A stretch of 64,000 bases of DNA from an uncultured Bacteroidales bacterium (GCA_947290775.1 CAMYPM010000009.1:3003-67002); one strand, 5' to 3'. Counted from the stretch's first letter, positions 53,902 to 63,993 are shown. Notes: a model not told the origin generated them from the sequence alone. Numbers and translations are program-made.

Positions 53902-54477
53902 TTATATGCTTTGAATCCAAGCACGAAGCATATCAGCGCCCTCTTCTGTAAGATAGCTTTCGGGATGGAATTGTACCCCTCGTATAGGTAGCGAGGTGTG
54001 TCGGATGGCCATGATACTTTTATCACTGCGTGCCAAGGCTGTTATACAGAGTTCTTTGGGTAGAGCGTCTTTTTCTACCACCCACGAATGATAACGGGCC
54101 ACTTTAGTAGCATGATAATGAGTAAAGAGTAGTTCGTCTTTGGCTATATCCGTTAATTGCTCGCCATGACCATGCAGGGGGGAGGGGAGCTGCTGTAGCT
54201 TAGCCCCAAAGAAGTGGGCAATTGCTTGATGGCCTAAGCAGATACCTAAGATGGGATGGGTTGTGTAGCAACGTGACAGCAAGGGAAATAAGCCCTCAGT
54301 TTCCTGCGGAGTAGATGGGCCGGGTGATAATATAATCCCGTCATAGGATGAGAGATCCATAGTTGTCGTATACTCTGTAGGGAGTACCTTTATTGCGCAA
54401 TCCTCTATATTACGTAGTAGTTCAACTACATTGAAAACGAATGAATCGTGACAATCTGCTATCAGTACTTTCCGCAT
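53902..54477 (-). CDS. pabA: Glutamine amidotransferase component of ADC/anthranilate synthase
   Basis: 191 residues from ATG 54477. It starts KVLIADCHDSFVFN and has the oxyanion and nucleophile motif GICLGHQAIAHFFG with catalytic Cys, and the His/Glu pair in GVQFHPESYLTEEG. It supplies ammonia for aminodeoxychorismate (or anthranilate) synthesis. It is divergent from pabB and pabC, which makes the folate assignment likely. The promoter lies so close that the mRNA would have almost no leader. Confidence 0.86.
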   Translation of the reverse strand: MRKVLIADCHDSFVFNVVELLRNIEDCAIKVLPTEYTTTMDLSSYDGIILSPGPSTPQETEGLFPLLSRCYTTHPILGICLGHQAIAHFFGAKLQQLPSPLHGHGEQLTDIAKDELLFTHYHATKVARYHSWVVEKDALPKELCITALARSDKSIMAIRHTSLPIRGVQFHPESYLTEEGADMLRAWIQSI

Positions 54478-54485
54478 AGTTGTCG

Positions 54486-54493
54486 CAAAGGTA
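54486..54493 (-). promoter_or_regulatory. Promoter -7 element for pabA
   Basis: Minus-strand TACCTTTG ends 8 bp before the pabA ATG. Transcription would begin only a few bases from the start codon. It is adjacent to the oppositely directed element at 54495. Confidence 0.6.
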
Positions 54494-54494
54494 G

Positions 54495-54502
54495 TACATT
54501 TG
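54495..54502 (+). promoter_or_regulatory. Promoter -7 element for pabB-pabC
   Basis: TACATTTG matches TAnnTTTG, 19 bp before the ATG at 54522. The two divergent -7 elements are separated by one base, so the two directions may compete. Confidence 0.6.
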
Positions 54503-54521
54503 TCTCGTCTTAGCATTGAAA

Positions 54522-55523
54522 ATGATGATGACTACGCTTACTGCAACGAATTTATTTGACGAAATGAACCGCTTGGGGCATGAGCGCACCCCTTTCTTGT
54601 TTGCGGTTGACTATGAGGTGCGGGAGGGAATTCTTATTCCCTATCCGGAGCAACAGCGGAGTGTACTTTATAAGGTGCAAGAGTTTAGCAATATGCCCTC
54701 CAATATGGGGAGGTGCTCTTTTCACCTCGCTTTGAGGAGCAATCCGCGTGAGTTTGCTATCTATCAGCAGCAGTTCAATAAAATACATCGGGCTTTGGCT
54801 GTGGGAAATAGTTTTCTTGCTAATCTAACGATAGCCACTCCTATAGAGATAGATTGTAGTCTCGAAACTATTGCTCAGTATGCCGTAGCGCCCTATAAGC
54901 TTTATGTGCCCGGTCGCTTTGTCTGTTTTTCTCCTGAGCGTTTCGTTGCTATTAGGCCTGCTACAGGGGGACAATACCAAATAGAGACTTGTCCTATGAA
55001 GGGTACTATAGATGCTTCTATTCCAAATGCGGAGGAGGTGATATTGAGTAGCTATAAGGAAACTGCGGAGCACTACACAATAGTTGATTTAATGCGTAGT
55101 GATCTAGCGCGAGTAGGGCAGCGGGTACAGGTTAATAAGTTTCGGTACATTGATAGGATAGAAACGCAAAATGGCGGTTTACTGCAGGTTTCTTCGCTCA
55201 TTAGTGCCACACTGCCCACGGATACTTTGGATCGGTTGGGTACTATCTTGGGAACCTTGCTCCCTGCCGGTAGTATCACAGGTGCTCCCAAAGAGGCTAC
55301 GATAAGGGCTATACAAGAAGCTGAAACAGAGCCGAGGGGGTATTATTCAGGAGTATTTGGTTATTTCGACGGCTCCTGCTTAGAGTCTGCCGTAATGATA
55401 CGCTTTATTGAGGAACAAGGGGATGGCACTTTCTATTTCCATAGTGGAGGCGGAATAACCATTAACAGCAAAGCGGAAGATGAGTATAAAGAGGTGATAG
55501 AGAAAATATATATTCCCGTCTGA
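54522..55523 (+). CDS. pabB: Aminodeoxychorismate synthase component I
   Basis: 333 residues from the first ATG of a triplet at 54522 (an in-frame TTG at 54516 is less likely). It lacks the N-terminal half found in TrpE, as expected for a short PabB. The chorismate-binding core shows CPMKGTI with catalytic Lys, a EVILSSYKETAEH(Y) region with HNMIVDL-like IVDLMRSDL, and SITGAPKEATI. It uses chorismate and ammonia from PabA. pabC follows 2 bp after the stop. Confidence 0.88.
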   Translation: MMMTTLTATNLFDEMNRLGHERTPFLFAVDYEVREGILIPYPEQQRSVLYKVQEFSNMPSNMGRCSFHLALRSNPREFAIYQQQFNKIHRALAVGNSFLANLTIATPIEIDCSLETIAQYAVAPYKLYVPGRFVCFSPERFVAIRPATGGQYQIETCPMKGTIDASIPNAEEVILSSYKETAEHYTIVDLMRSDLARVGQRVQVNKFRYIDRIETQNGGLLQVSSLISATLPTDTLDRLGTILGTLLPAGSITGAPKEATIRAIQEAETEPRGYYSGVFGYFDGSCLESAVMIRFIEEQGDGTFYFHSGGGITINSKAEDEYKEVIEKIYIPV

Positions 55524-55525
55524 TT

Positions 55526-56089
55526 ATGAAAGAACTATTTATCGAAAGTATCCGAATCTTCTTTGGTGTACCTCAGTTGTTGCATTACCATATACAACGG
55601 ATGGACCGAACCGGATTAGCAAAAGGGTTTATTCCTCCTTGTTTGCCGGATTTGGTGCAGATAATGCCCAAAGAATTAGGTCAAAAGGTGGTAAAGTGTC
55701 GCATTCTCTATCGGGAAGAAATTGAAGAGATCAGCTTTGCGGAGTATAGTTATCGCCACATTCGCTCTGTAGTGCCTGTGCGGCTACCTGCAGGCTATAC
55801 ATACAGCTACAAGAGTGCCGATAGGCGTGTGCTAGATGATTTGAGGGGACAAAGTGATGCCGATGAGGTACTTCTTGTCAATGACGATGGGCTACTGACA
55901 GATAGCAGCTTTAGTAATTTGGCCTTACTACAGGATGGAAAGTGGTACACGCCACTTACGCCCTTGCTGGAAGGGGTGAGACGTGCGTATCTTATCGATC
56001 AGGGGTTTCTTACGCCCCGAGATATCCCTTTGTCCGAGCTAAAGCAATATAGTCTCATCCGATTTATTAATGCTATGCGCTCCGTGTGA
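55526..56089 (+). CDS. pabC: Class IV aminotransferase, probable aminodeoxychorismate lyase
   Basis: 187 residues, shorter than typical BCAT or PabC (about 270). The core motifs are present: HYHIQRMDRT at the start, SYRHIRS, the VLLVNDDGLLTDSSFSNLAL segment with the PLP-contacting residues, and TPLLEGVRRAYLID. The PLP Lys lies in the YSYKSADRR region. Coupled to pabB by a 2-bp gap, it most likely releases pyruvate from aminodeoxychorismate to give p-aminobenzoate for folate. Confidence 0.8.
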   Translation: MKELFIESIRIFFGVPQLLHYHIQRMDRTGLAKGFIPPCLPDLVQIMPKELGQKVVKCRILYREEIEEISFAEYSYRHIRSVVPVRLPAGYTYSYKSADRRVLDDLRGQSDADEVLLVNDDGLLTDSSFSNLALLQDGKWYTPLTPLLEGVRRAYLIDQGFLTPRDIPLSELKQYSLIRFINAMRSV

Positions 56090-56115
56090 AGGCGTGTACA
56101 CTTTTTTGTTTTTGG

Positions 56116-56123
56116 TATCTTTG
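56116..56123 (+). promoter_or_regulatory. Promoter -7 element upstream of the MATE gene
   Basis: TATCTTTG, followed by TACTACA, matches the consensus. The leader to the MATE start would be about 160 nt with no structure I can define. Confidence 0.55.
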
Positions 56124-56289
56124 TACTACATTAAAGGCCCTAAGCAGGGTCTGGACAAGAGAGGTAGGTAACGGCTATTGAAGGCTGTACAACTAAAACC
56201 GAGATAAGACAAGGCAATAGTATTATTCACTACGAGGTATACTCATTATTAGGTAGCGGGTAACTACGAAAGAAAAAATAATACAACGA

Positions 56290-57726
56290 ATGAGCGAAGT
56301 TACTACAAAAGGACACTTGAAAGATTCCGATGCATCCCGCTTGCATGATCTTGAGTATAAGCCTATACCTCCACTGCTATTCAAGTATGCCTTGCCTTCA
56401 GTCGTGGGTACGGTTGTCAATGCGCTTTACAATGTAGTTGATAGAGTGTTTATTGGTCAAGCTGCGGGAGACTTGGCCATTGCCGGATTGGGGATTAGCT
56501 TCCCTATATTGCTATTCCTTTTGGCTTTTAGCTTGCTCATAGGTGCCGGTACATCGGTGCGGGTCTCTATCCTGATGGGACGTAAAGAGCTGCATAAAGC
56601 GGAGCAAATATTAGGCAATGCACTGATACTTACCATTGCGATGAACATCGTTCTTTGTGTGGCGGCGCTCATATTTATGGATCCTCTCCTGAGGCTTTTC
56701 GGTGGTAATGATGCAATTATTCCCTATTCTAAGGCCTATTTGAGGATCATCATTCCCTTTAATATATTCTCCGACCTGGCTTTTATCTTCAATGCCGTGA
56801 TGCGAGCCTCAGGCTATCCTACAAAGGCAATGTATTCCATGCTCATTGGGGCGGTAATGAATATAGTATTGGATGCTATTTTTATTTTAGGTTTTGGCTG
56901 GGGTATAGCCGGAGCTGCATGGGCTACCGTTATTTCGATGATTACCACCTCTGTGTATGTAATGAGTCACTTCTTCGATAAGCGCTCTGTCGTCCATCTG
57001 ACAAGGAAGGGAATGAAGTTTTCTCGCCAGATGGTTATTCAGATTATATCGGTTGGAGTGGCACCTTTTGCCATGCACTTAGTCGGGGCAGTGGTTAGTA
57101 CTACGTTCAATCGTGCGTTTGCGCAGTATGGAGCAACGGAGGCAGAGACTATTAGTGCTATGGCTGCTTATGCGATTATTTTGGGTATTGTACAGCTATT
57201 CATACAGTTTATGTTAGGGGTGTCTATGGGTATGCAGCCCATTGTAGGCTTTAATCTTGGGGCGGGCAAAATAGACCGCTCTATAAAAGCCTATAAGTGT
57301 GCTTTGTTGGTTAATGTAACGTCTGCGACGATAGGGCTGCTCATTGCTTTACTCAAACCCTCTATATTTGTGGATTTGTTTAATCCCGGACCTGATTTGG
57401 CAAGGCTTACCTACATGGCTTTCGGGATCGTTTTATTGTGCTTCCCCCTGGTTGCCTGTCAGCTAACCAGTGTGCAGTTTTTCCAAGGAATAGGGCACAG
57501 TGGTAAGGCCATGTTTCTATCTCTTACACGACAACTTATATACCTGCTTCCCGGGCTAATTATTTTCCCGCGTATTTATGGTCTTATGGGCGTATGGATC
57601 GCTATGCCGGTGGCAGATGTGCTTTCCGGAGTGACCGCTATAGGAATGATCCTATTCTTTATGCCTCGCATACGGAAAACCTACAGTCGGGTAGAGCCTA
57701 ATGAAGTGCCTAAGAATAGTGAATAG
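56290..57726 (+). CDS. MATE-family efflux transporter
   Basis: 478 residues with twelve hydrophobic helices in two halves. The N-terminal half carries YALPSVVGTVVNALYNVVDRVFIGQ and the second half starts near residue 255 with IQIISVGVAPFAMHLVG, the symmetric pattern of MATE pumps; GMQPIVGFNLGAGK (near 315) is the family motif. It expels cationic drugs or metabolites using Na+ or H+; substrate unknown. The metallophosphoesterase gene follows by 39 bp. Confidence 0.93.
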   Translation: MSEVTTKGHLKDSDASRLHDLEYKPIPPLLFKYALPSVVGTVVNALYNVVDRVFIGQAAGDLAIAGLGISFPILLFLLAFSLLIGAGTSVRVSILMGRKELHKAEQILGNALILTIAMNIVLCVAALIFMDPLLRLFGGNDAIIPYSKAYLRIIIPFNIFSDLAFIFNAVMRASGYPTKAMYSMLIGAVMNIVLDAIFILGFGWGIAGAAWATVISMITTSVYVMSHFFDKRSVVHLTRKGMKFSRQMVIQIISVGVAPFAMHLVGAVVSTTFNRAFAQYGATEAETISAMAAYAIILGIVQLFIQFMLGVSMGMQPIVGFNLGAGKIDRSIKAYKCALLVNVTSATIGLLIALLKPSIFVDLFNPGPDLARLTYMAFGIVLLCFPLVACQLTSVQFFQGIGHSGKAMFLSLTRQLIYLLPGLIIFPRIYGLMGVWIAMPVADVLSGVTAIGMILFFMPRIRKTYSRVEPNEVPKNSE

Positions 57727-57765
57727 CAATAGCATACTGTATAACCAAAACCATTACTGATAGCT

Positions 57766-58911
57766 ATGTCCGTTTATGTTGAGGCTTTTTGGCCATTAAT
57801 TCTTTTTAATGCGCTCTTCTTGTGGCGCGGAGGAAAAGCATTAGCCCCCATTCGGTGGCTGAAATATCTCTTCTACTCCCTTATTACGGCTGTATTGATA
57901 CTTTATCTGACCGGACTTTTCTTTTTTAAGTCATTCAGTAGTAGTACAATGAGCTGGATACTAACTATTTGCAATACTTATTACTTTGCGGCTCTCTATG
58001 CGACGATGGGCGTGCTGCTCTGCGAGTTATTGGCATTTGTTGACCGCTATACGGTTAAGTGGTTTGCCCGTAGTCCTCTCCACAGAAAGCAGGTAGTTCG
58101 GTACATAGCTTTTGGGGTCGTGTTGGTAGGTGCCTTAATAGTGGTCGGAAAGGGGTTATATGTTGTTTCGCACCCTGAAGTGAAGCATTTATCTTTGTCT
58201 ACTCCAAAGCAAAGTGGCTCTACACGGGATAGTGTGCGAATAGCTTTTGTATCGGATATACACATTGGTGAGTCTATACGTCCGAGACATATTCGGCAGA
58301 TGGTAGATCGCATTATACGTCAGCAGCCCGATATAGTTTTAGTCGGGGGAGATGTATTTGACTACTACAGCCGGTACGGCTATGATGGGGATATAGTGCC
58401 TTTGATGCAAGACTTGGCGTCGGAGATCCCTTTGGGGGTGTATGTGGTAATGGGTAATCATGACTATCGTGCGGATACCTCGCAGAAAATAGAGTGGATT
58501 AAGGATTGTCATGCCAATTTATTGGTCGATACAGCCGTTTTAATAGATCACAGCTTCTACCTCGTTGGTAGAGACGATGCTACACAGCGACATCGAAAGG
58601 ATGCAGCCGAAATCATGTCAGAAATAGACCATTCGCTTCCCATTATCTACTTTGAGCATCAACCGAATGAATTGGACCTACTCCCTACGCAATGGGTCGA
58701 CTTAGCACTCTACGGACATACGCACGATGGGCAAATTTGGCCCTTTAAGTGGGTAGTTGAAGCCTACTATCCTTTGGCTTATGGTTATGAGCGACGCGGA
58801 AATACACACTTCTACGTATCTTCGGGAGTGGGAGCCGCCGGACCGGCTATTCGTGTGGGTACCAGCAGTGAAATAGTGATTGTCGATCTACGGTTTGGAG
58901 TGGATAGGTAG
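57766..58911 (+). CDS. Membrane-anchored metallophosphoesterase (YkuE-like)
   Basis: 381 residues. Four hydrophobic segments occupy about residues 1-130. The catalytic domain then shows FVSDIHIGES (Asp-x-His, near 163), GGDVFDYY, GNHDYR (near 229) and the C-terminal YGHTHDGQIWP, all the metal ligands of the calcineurin fold. YkuE-type proteins are often Tat-exported, but this one has a multi-helix anchor instead. Substrate unknown. Confidence 0.87.
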   Translation: MSVYVEAFWPLILFNALFLWRGGKALAPIRWLKYLFYSLITAVLILYLTGLFFFKSFSSSTMSWILTICNTYYFAALYATMGVLLCELLAFVDRYTVKWFARSPLHRKQVVRYIAFGVVLVGALIVVGKGLYVVSHPEVKHLSLSTPKQSGSTRDSVRIAFVSDIHIGESIRPRHIRQMVDRIIRQQPDIVLVGGDVFDYYSRYGYDGDIVPLMQDLASEIPLGVYVVMGNHDYRADTSQKIEWIKDCHANLLVDTAVLIDHSFYLVGRDDATQRHRKDAAEIMSEIDHSLPIIYFEHQPNELDLLPTQWVDLALYGHTHDGQIWPFKWVVEAYYPLAYGYERRGNTHFYVSSGVGAAGPAIRVGTSSEIVIVDLRFGVDR

Positions 58912-59002
58912 AGCGTACAATACGCAAAGCAGGACCTTATAAAAGAGCTTTCTCAACACATTCCTATCCCTCAATCCATAGGTGTAAATATTTCATATAA
59001 AT

Positions 59003-59042
59003 AAAAGATACAGATCCTTCAAACGAAAGATCTGTATCTTTT
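59003..59042. terminator. Bidirectional hairpin between the phosphoesterase and htpG
   Basis: A perfect 14-bp inverted repeat (AAAAGATACAGATC at 59003-59016, complement at 59029-59042) with loop CTTCAAACGAAA. The arms contain the ATCTGTATCTTT core and the loop the CAAACGAAA junction of the 22-bp repeats, so a repeat unit seems to have become a terminator. Neighbouring genes converge. Confidence 0.8.
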
Positions 59043-59100
59043 GCTGTATGGCTGCCGGGAAGCCTAAGTGATCTCTTATTTGACCACTGGATTAGGTAGC

Positions 59101-61149
59101 TTATTTATTCAAAAGGCCCGTGCTTCTCCGGATGAAGTTAGCAAGTCGCTCGCCTGAGAGAAGAGAGCGGGAGAGTAGCGCAAGATCCCAAAGCTGCGAT
59201 ACCTCAGTATGAGCCTCTGCAAACTTTTGCAATAGTACATTCACGGCATCCTGCTTTTCGTTCTTTTCATTATTGAGACGAGTGCGCTCCTGCTTGTCCT
59301 CATCTGTCATTTCGTCCTCCTTCTTCTGCCTATTGGCATCAAACCAATCGGCATGAGCTTTCTCGGCAGCTGCCAGTTCGGAGAAAGCCTGCTTGAGTTC
59401 ATCACTGTGCAGGGCTTCGTTGAGCTGTGCTACGATTGGGTTATTAGGATTGATGATCAGACGATAGCTGTCGGGTAGCTCACTATAGAAGTCGCTTCCT
59501 TCGCGGAATTGACTCATGTCTTTCATTCTTCTCATCCACTCATCTTGTACAAGCTCCGTAGGGGCTGCATTGGAGTTGGCAGATGCAGCTACTTCCACTA
59601 TGAAGTGTGCTTTGTCCACATCGGGGATGGTGTTTTGGAAAAGTGCTTCCAATGGTTTTGTCTCCTCCGAAGAGGCTTGGGCAGTATCCTTTCCACCAAT
59701 GAGATTGTCTATCGAATCGCTATCTACACGGGTGAAGTGAAGTTTCTCTTCTTTTTCCTCCAAGTGATTGATAAACGGGAGTGCCAAATAGCTGTCCATC
59801 AGTAGTACTACATACCCCTTATCCGTAGCCTGCTTGCAGGGAAGGTACTGAGTGGTAGCATCTGTGGCATACAATTCGACGAGCACGCCATCTTTGTTGG
59901 TCTGTGAAGCAGCGGTAAGTGTTTTCAGCTCTTCTAAGGTATAGAAGCGTTTGCCATCGCAATCCTTGAATAGTAATGCCGGTTTGAGACGCTCGTATGC
60001 CTTCTCGTCGGTAATCATTCCGTAGTGTACGAAGAATTCAAGCGTGCGCCACTTTTGTTCGTAAGCAGTGCGGTCAGAGCGGAATAGCTCTTCAAGTTTA
60101 TCGGCTACCTTTTTGCTTATGTGTGAGGATATTTTTTGGGCAGACGGATCTTTCTGTAGGTACGATCTGCTTACATTAAGCGGAATGTCGGGCGAATCAA
60201 TGATCCCATGCATTAATTTAAGCCATTCGGGTAGTACGCCTTCAAGCTCATCCGTGACAAATACCCTGTTGCAGTAGAGGCTTATACTATTTTTCTGGGG
60301 TATAACTCCCTCTTTGAGTTCCGGGAAATAGAGTATGCCCTGTAATTTGAAGGGGTAGTCTACATTGAGATGAATACGGAAGAGCGGCTGCGCATTGCCG
60401 GGAAAGAGGGTTTGGTAGAACTCATTATACTCCTCATCCGTAACCTCGCTCGGCTTCTTTGTCCAAAGTGGGGCTACTTCATTGATGCAATTATCCTCAT
60501 CGGTAGGCTGCATTTTGCCATCCTTCCACTCCTCTTTCTTACCGAAGTAGACAGGGAAGGGCAGGAAGCGACAGTATTTGTAGAGTAATTGCTCAATAGT
60601 GCTTTTTTCCAAGAAGTGGGCATGCTCTTCATCTATATGCATGGTAATAGTAGTGCCTCGGGTAGTGCGTTGTGAGGGACTCATCTGGTAGTCCGGTGAC
60701 CCGTCGCAAGACCAATGCACAGCTTGTGCATCCTTTTTGTAGGAAAGCGTGTCTATCTCAACCTTATGAGCAACCATAAAAGCGGAGTAGAACCCTAATC
60801 CAAAATGCCCAATGATGGATGCATCTGCTCCTTCATATTTTTTGAGAAAATCTTCTGCGCCACTAAAGGCTATTTGGTTGATGTAGCGATCCAACTCCTC
60901 TTCAGTCATGCCGATCCCATTATCCGTAATGCTGAGTGTTTTGGCATCTTGGTCCAAAGCAACATGTACGGCTAATTGACCCAATTCACCAATCTCACTA
61001 TCTTTTTCAGCAATGGCTTGTAACTTTGAGAGGGCATCCGTAGCGTTGGATATGATCTCTCGGAGGAATATATCTTGGTCGCTGTAGAGAAACTTTTTGA
61101 TAATGGGGAATATATTCTCTGTAGTAACCCCTATTTGACCTTTCTTCAT
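59101..61149 (-). CDS. htpG: Molecular chaperone HtpG (Hsp90)
   Basis: 682 residues. The N-terminal GHKL ATPase shows ENIFPIIKKFLYSD, NATDALSK, DNGIGM and GHFGLGFYSAFMV; the middle domain has YCNRVFVTDE and NVSRSYLQ with the catalytic Arg. Between about 555 and 640 is a charged stretch (EEKAHADWFDANRQKKEDEM) before the C-terminal dimerisation region. Full length. It follows the clpC-like gene on the same strand by 76 bp. Confidence 0.96.
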   Translation of the reverse strand: MKKGQIGVTTENIFPIIKKFLYSDQDIFLREIISNATDALSKLQAIAEKDSEIGELGQLAVHVALDQDAKTLSITDNGIGMTEEELDRYINQIAFSGAEDFLKKYEGADASIIGHFGLGFYSAFMVAHKVEIDTLSYKKDAQAVHWSCDGSPDYQMSPSQRTTRGTTITMHIDEEHAHFLEKSTIEQLLYKYCRFLPFPVYFGKKEEWKDGKMQPTDEDNCINEVAPLWTKKPSEVTDEEYNEFYQTLFPGNAQPLFRIHLNVDYPFKLQGILYFPELKEGVIPQKNSISLYCNRVFVTDELEGVLPEWLKLMHGIIDSPDIPLNVSRSYLQKDPSAQKISSHISKKVADKLEELFRSDRTAYEQKWRTLEFFVHYGMITDEKAYERLKPALLFKDCDGKRFYTLEELKTLTAASQTNKDGVLVELYATDATTQYLPCKQATDKGYVVLLMDSYLALPFINHLEEKEEKLHFTRVDSDSIDNLIGGKDTAQASSEETKPLEALFQNTIPDVDKAHFIVEVAASANSNAAPTELVQDEWMRRMKDMSQFREGSDFYSELPDSYRLIINPNNPIVAQLNEALHSDELKQAFSELAAAEKAHADWFDANRQKKEDEMTDEDKQERTRLNNEKNEKQDAVNVLLQKFAEAHTEVSQLWDLALLSRSLLSGERLANFIRRSTGLLNK

Positions 61150-61163
61150 AGTGTGTTACAAAC

Positions 61164-61196
61164 TGTTGCTCCATGATAGGCATTCATAGAGCAACA
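61164..61196. other. Hairpin between clpC-like and htpG genes
   Basis: TGTTGCTC at 61164-61171 pairs with GAGCAACA at 61189-61196, loop 17 nt. It sits 15 bp upstream of the htpG ATG on the transcribed strand and has no T-run, so a leader structure is more likely than a terminator. Confidence 0.5.
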
Positions 61197-61225
61197 GACT
61201 TTATATTTTATAGATGTGTACTAAT

Positions 61226-63403
61226 TTACATTTCTACTGCCATAGGTTCATCTTTCTGACAGGTAACGAGTGCCTTCACTTCTCCGTTCTTTACGGTGAA
61301 GCTTATCGTATCGCCTGCTTTGATGGTCTCATCCAGGATGAGATCAGTTAGGCGGTCTTCAATCTCCGTTTGGAGAATACGGTTTACGGGGCGGGCACCA
61401 TTTTTAGGATCAAAGCCCTTCTCCGTGAGAAGTGCGCGGCAAGGTTCACTCACCTTAATATAGTAGCCTTGACGCTCAATCCGCTCAGTTATTTCAGCGA
61501 TCCTATTGTCTATAATACGACGAATAGAGGGTTTGTCGAGACTATTGAAGTGAATCACTGCATCCAAACGGTTGAGGAACTCGGGCGTAAAGGTTTTCTT
61601 AAGCTCTTTCTCAATAATGCCCCGAGAGGTCCGTTGATCAATAGTCCCATTGTCGGCACTAAAGCCTACACCATTGCCAAATTCACTCAAGCGACGGCTC
61701 CCTATATTCCCGGTCATAATGATTACCGTATTCTTAAAGCTTACCACTCGGCCCAACCCATCAGTCAGTGTACCTTCATCGAGCAACTGCAGAAGAATAT
61801 TGAATACCTCCGGATGCGCTTTTTCTATTTCATCCAATAGGATCACTGAGTAGGGGCGACGGCGTATCTTTTCGGTAAGTTGTCCGCCCTCTTCATATCC
61901 TACATATCCGGGAGGTGAACCGATCAAGCGCGATACATTGAACTTCTCAGAGTATTCGCTCATATCTACTCGTATCAAAGCCTCTTCACTACCAAATAGT
62001 TGCTCAGCGAGCTTCTTTGCAAGAAAAGTCTTCCCTACTCCTGTAGGACCCAAAAAGAGGAAGCTGCCTATGGGTCGCTTCTCATTACGTAGCCCTAAGC
62101 GGTTGCGCTGTATGGCTCGCGCCATGGTGTTGACTGCCTCATCTTGGCCGATTACATCCTTTGCAAGGGACTGATTAAGCTCTCGGAGACGTTTGGCTTC
62201 CGTCTTGGCGATGCGCTCCATAGGCACTCCGGCCATAGAGGCTACTACCTTTGCAACTCCGTCACCGGTTACCTCATAATTCACATTCTGCTTTTTGATA
62301 TCCTCCAGCAAAGCCTCTTTGCTCTCTTCCACTTTGCGGGCTTTGTCGCGCCAAGCGGCTGCAAGCTCAAAGTTATTGTCCCGGACGGCTTCATCTTGCT
62401 TTGATTTGTAGAAAGCTACTTCCTGATCGATCTCTTCCAATCGGTGCGTAGGCGGAAGTTTGTGTGCCATACCGGTAGCTGCCCCTGCTTCGTCCATTAC
62501 ATCAATGGCCTTATCGGGGAAAAAGCGTTCGTTGATATAGCGGTCAGTTAGCTCTACGGCGAGTTTGAGGGCATCCTCATTATAGGATACGCCATGATAC
62601 TTTTCGTAAATAGGCTTTATCTGCTGTAAAATCTCGTAGGTCTCCTCGGCTGTATTAGGCGGCACTATAATTTTTTGGAAGCGGCGCTCTAAAGCTCCGT
62701 CACGCTCAATAGTTTTGGCATACTCGGTTAGGGTAGAAGCGCCAATACAACGTAGCTCTCCTTGGGCAAGTGCCGGCTTGATAATGTTGGACATGTCCAT
62801 AGAGTTTTCGGCTTGTCCTGCTCCTATGATGGTGTGTATCTCATCGATGAATAGGATGATATTAGGATTCTGCTTTACCTCTTTGAGCACTTTCTTCAAG
62901 CGATCCTCAAATTCGCCACGATATTTACTACCTGCAATCAGCTGAGCCGTATCCAAAGCATAAATTCTTTTGTCCAAAAGGGCTAAGGGTACCTTCTTTT
63001 CGGCGATTCTATTGGCTAATCCCTCTACAATAGCACTTTTCCCCACTCCCGGCTCACCGATCAACACGGGGTTGTTTTTCTTACGGCGTGCCAATACCAG
63101 CATCATACGATCCAGCTCTTTATCGCGCCCAATCATAGGATCAAGCTCTCGGCGCTCAGCCTTACCCGATAGATCGGTACAGAAAGTGTCTAATGCACTT
63201 CTTTTCCGTCGAGGCCGGTGGGGATTTTCTTGCTGATTCCCGGAAGCCGCATTATCATTGTAAGAAGGATCTTCGTCGCTCTCATCCCCTTCATCAGGAT
63301 CATCGAAGCCGTCTTGCAGGCCGTTCTCCGGAGTTAAGAGTAGTTTGCTGTCCTCTTCCTGCTGAGGAGTATGGAATGTGTTTAGTTCTTCTTTTCTTTT
63401 CAT
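61226..63403 (-). CDS. clpC: ClpC-like AAA+ unfoldase without N-domain
   Basis: 725 residues. Two AAA+ modules: Walker [10 protein letters not shown] (near 118) and GPTGVGKTF (near 450), Walker [10 protein letters not shown] and [12 protein letters not shown], plus a UVR-type middle segment ([29 protein letters not shown], about 330-358). The first 85 residues are acidic and disordered ([14 protein letters not shown]) and replace the two Clp N-repeats (about 150 residues) normally present. The start ATG 63403 has no homologous frame upstream. It should still work with ClpP but must recognise substrates or adaptors differently. Confidence 0.9.
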   Translation of the reverse strand: MKRKEELNTFHTPQQEEDSKLLLTPENGLQDGFDDPDEGDESDEDPSYNDNAASGNQQENPHRPRRKRSALDTFCTDLSGKAERRELDPMIGRDKELDRMMLVLARRKKNNPVLIGEPGVGKSAIVEGLANRIAEKKVPLALLDKRIYALDTAQLIAGSKYRGEFEDRLKKVLKEVKQNPNIILFIDEIHTIIGAGQAENSMDMSNIIKPALAQGELRCIGASTLTEYAKTIERDGALERRFQKIIVPPNTAEETYEILQQIKPIYEKYHGVSYNEDALKLAVELTDRYINERFFPDKAIDVMDEAGAATGMAHKLPPTHRLEEIDQEVAFYKSKQDEAVRDNNFELAAAWRDKARKVEESKEALLEDIKKQNVNYEVTGDGVAKVVASMAGVPMERIAKTEAKRLRELNQSLAKDVIGQDEAVNTMARAIQRNRLGLRNEKRPIGSFLFLGPTGVGKTFLAKKLAEQLFGSEEALIRVDMSEYSEKFNVSRLIGSPPGYVGYEEGGQLTEKIRRRPYSVILLDEIEKAHPEVFNILLQLLDEGTLTDGLGRVVSFKNTVIIMTGNIGSRRLSEFGNGVGFSADNGTIDQRTSRGIIEKELKKTFTPEFLNRLDAVIHFNSLDKPSIRRIIDNRIAEITERIERQGYYIKVSEPCRALLTEKGFDPKNGARPVNRILQTEIEDRLTDLILDETIKAGDTISFTVKNGEVKALVTCQKDEPMAVEM

Positions 63404-63782
63404 TTTTTCCTTGGTGAGGCGCCTTTCTACCGCTTTGTGCTTTGGTGCATCTAAATGGTCACGGCAGTCCTCGTTAGATTAGATGCAACAAGTGTACCAA
63501 TACAATAAGTCGGACAGAATCTCCCCCGTAGAGCCCTCCTTAAGTTACTTCTGTTAATCTTGTCTTATAGTGGGCTTAATCTCTTTTATCCGCATGGAAA
63601 GGGATAAAATGAGGCTGTCGGCAGACTCTTAACTGCGGTAGTGTAGGATGTTAAAAGCATCTTTTAAAAGATCAGATACCCTTTTTAGCAGGGATAGGAA
63701 CTGAAAGCGGTCAGCGAAAAGTATCAACTCGTGGCGTACCGAGAGAAGTGTATTGTTGGAAATAAGGGGGAGAAGCGGGGAA

Positions 63783-63993
63783 CCGTACCCTCAATAGGTT
63801 TATCTCATGCTGCCGATAAGACAGAGGTTCGTGATGAATCTACCACAAAGGGCAGCGGCAGTCAACGTGAGGGAAACTCACCCCGATTCTCTTATGAGGG
63901 CAAAGATACGAAAAAGCAAGCAGCTGGGGCTTACATAAAGCGAAAGAGGCAGAAGCAGCCGTACCCGCTATAGGCTTACCACACGCTACCAAT
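63783..63993 (+). repeat. Pair of degenerate coding-like repeats at the right edge
   Basis: A 33-bp segment translating as VPSIGLSHAAD (about 63785-63815) recurs about 176 bp later as VPAIGLPHATN (about 63961-63993). Differences are mostly synonymous or conservative. The two lie in different frames, so this may be a decayed repeat protein gene or one running off the window. The rest of 63404-63782 shows no gene. Confidence 0.35.
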
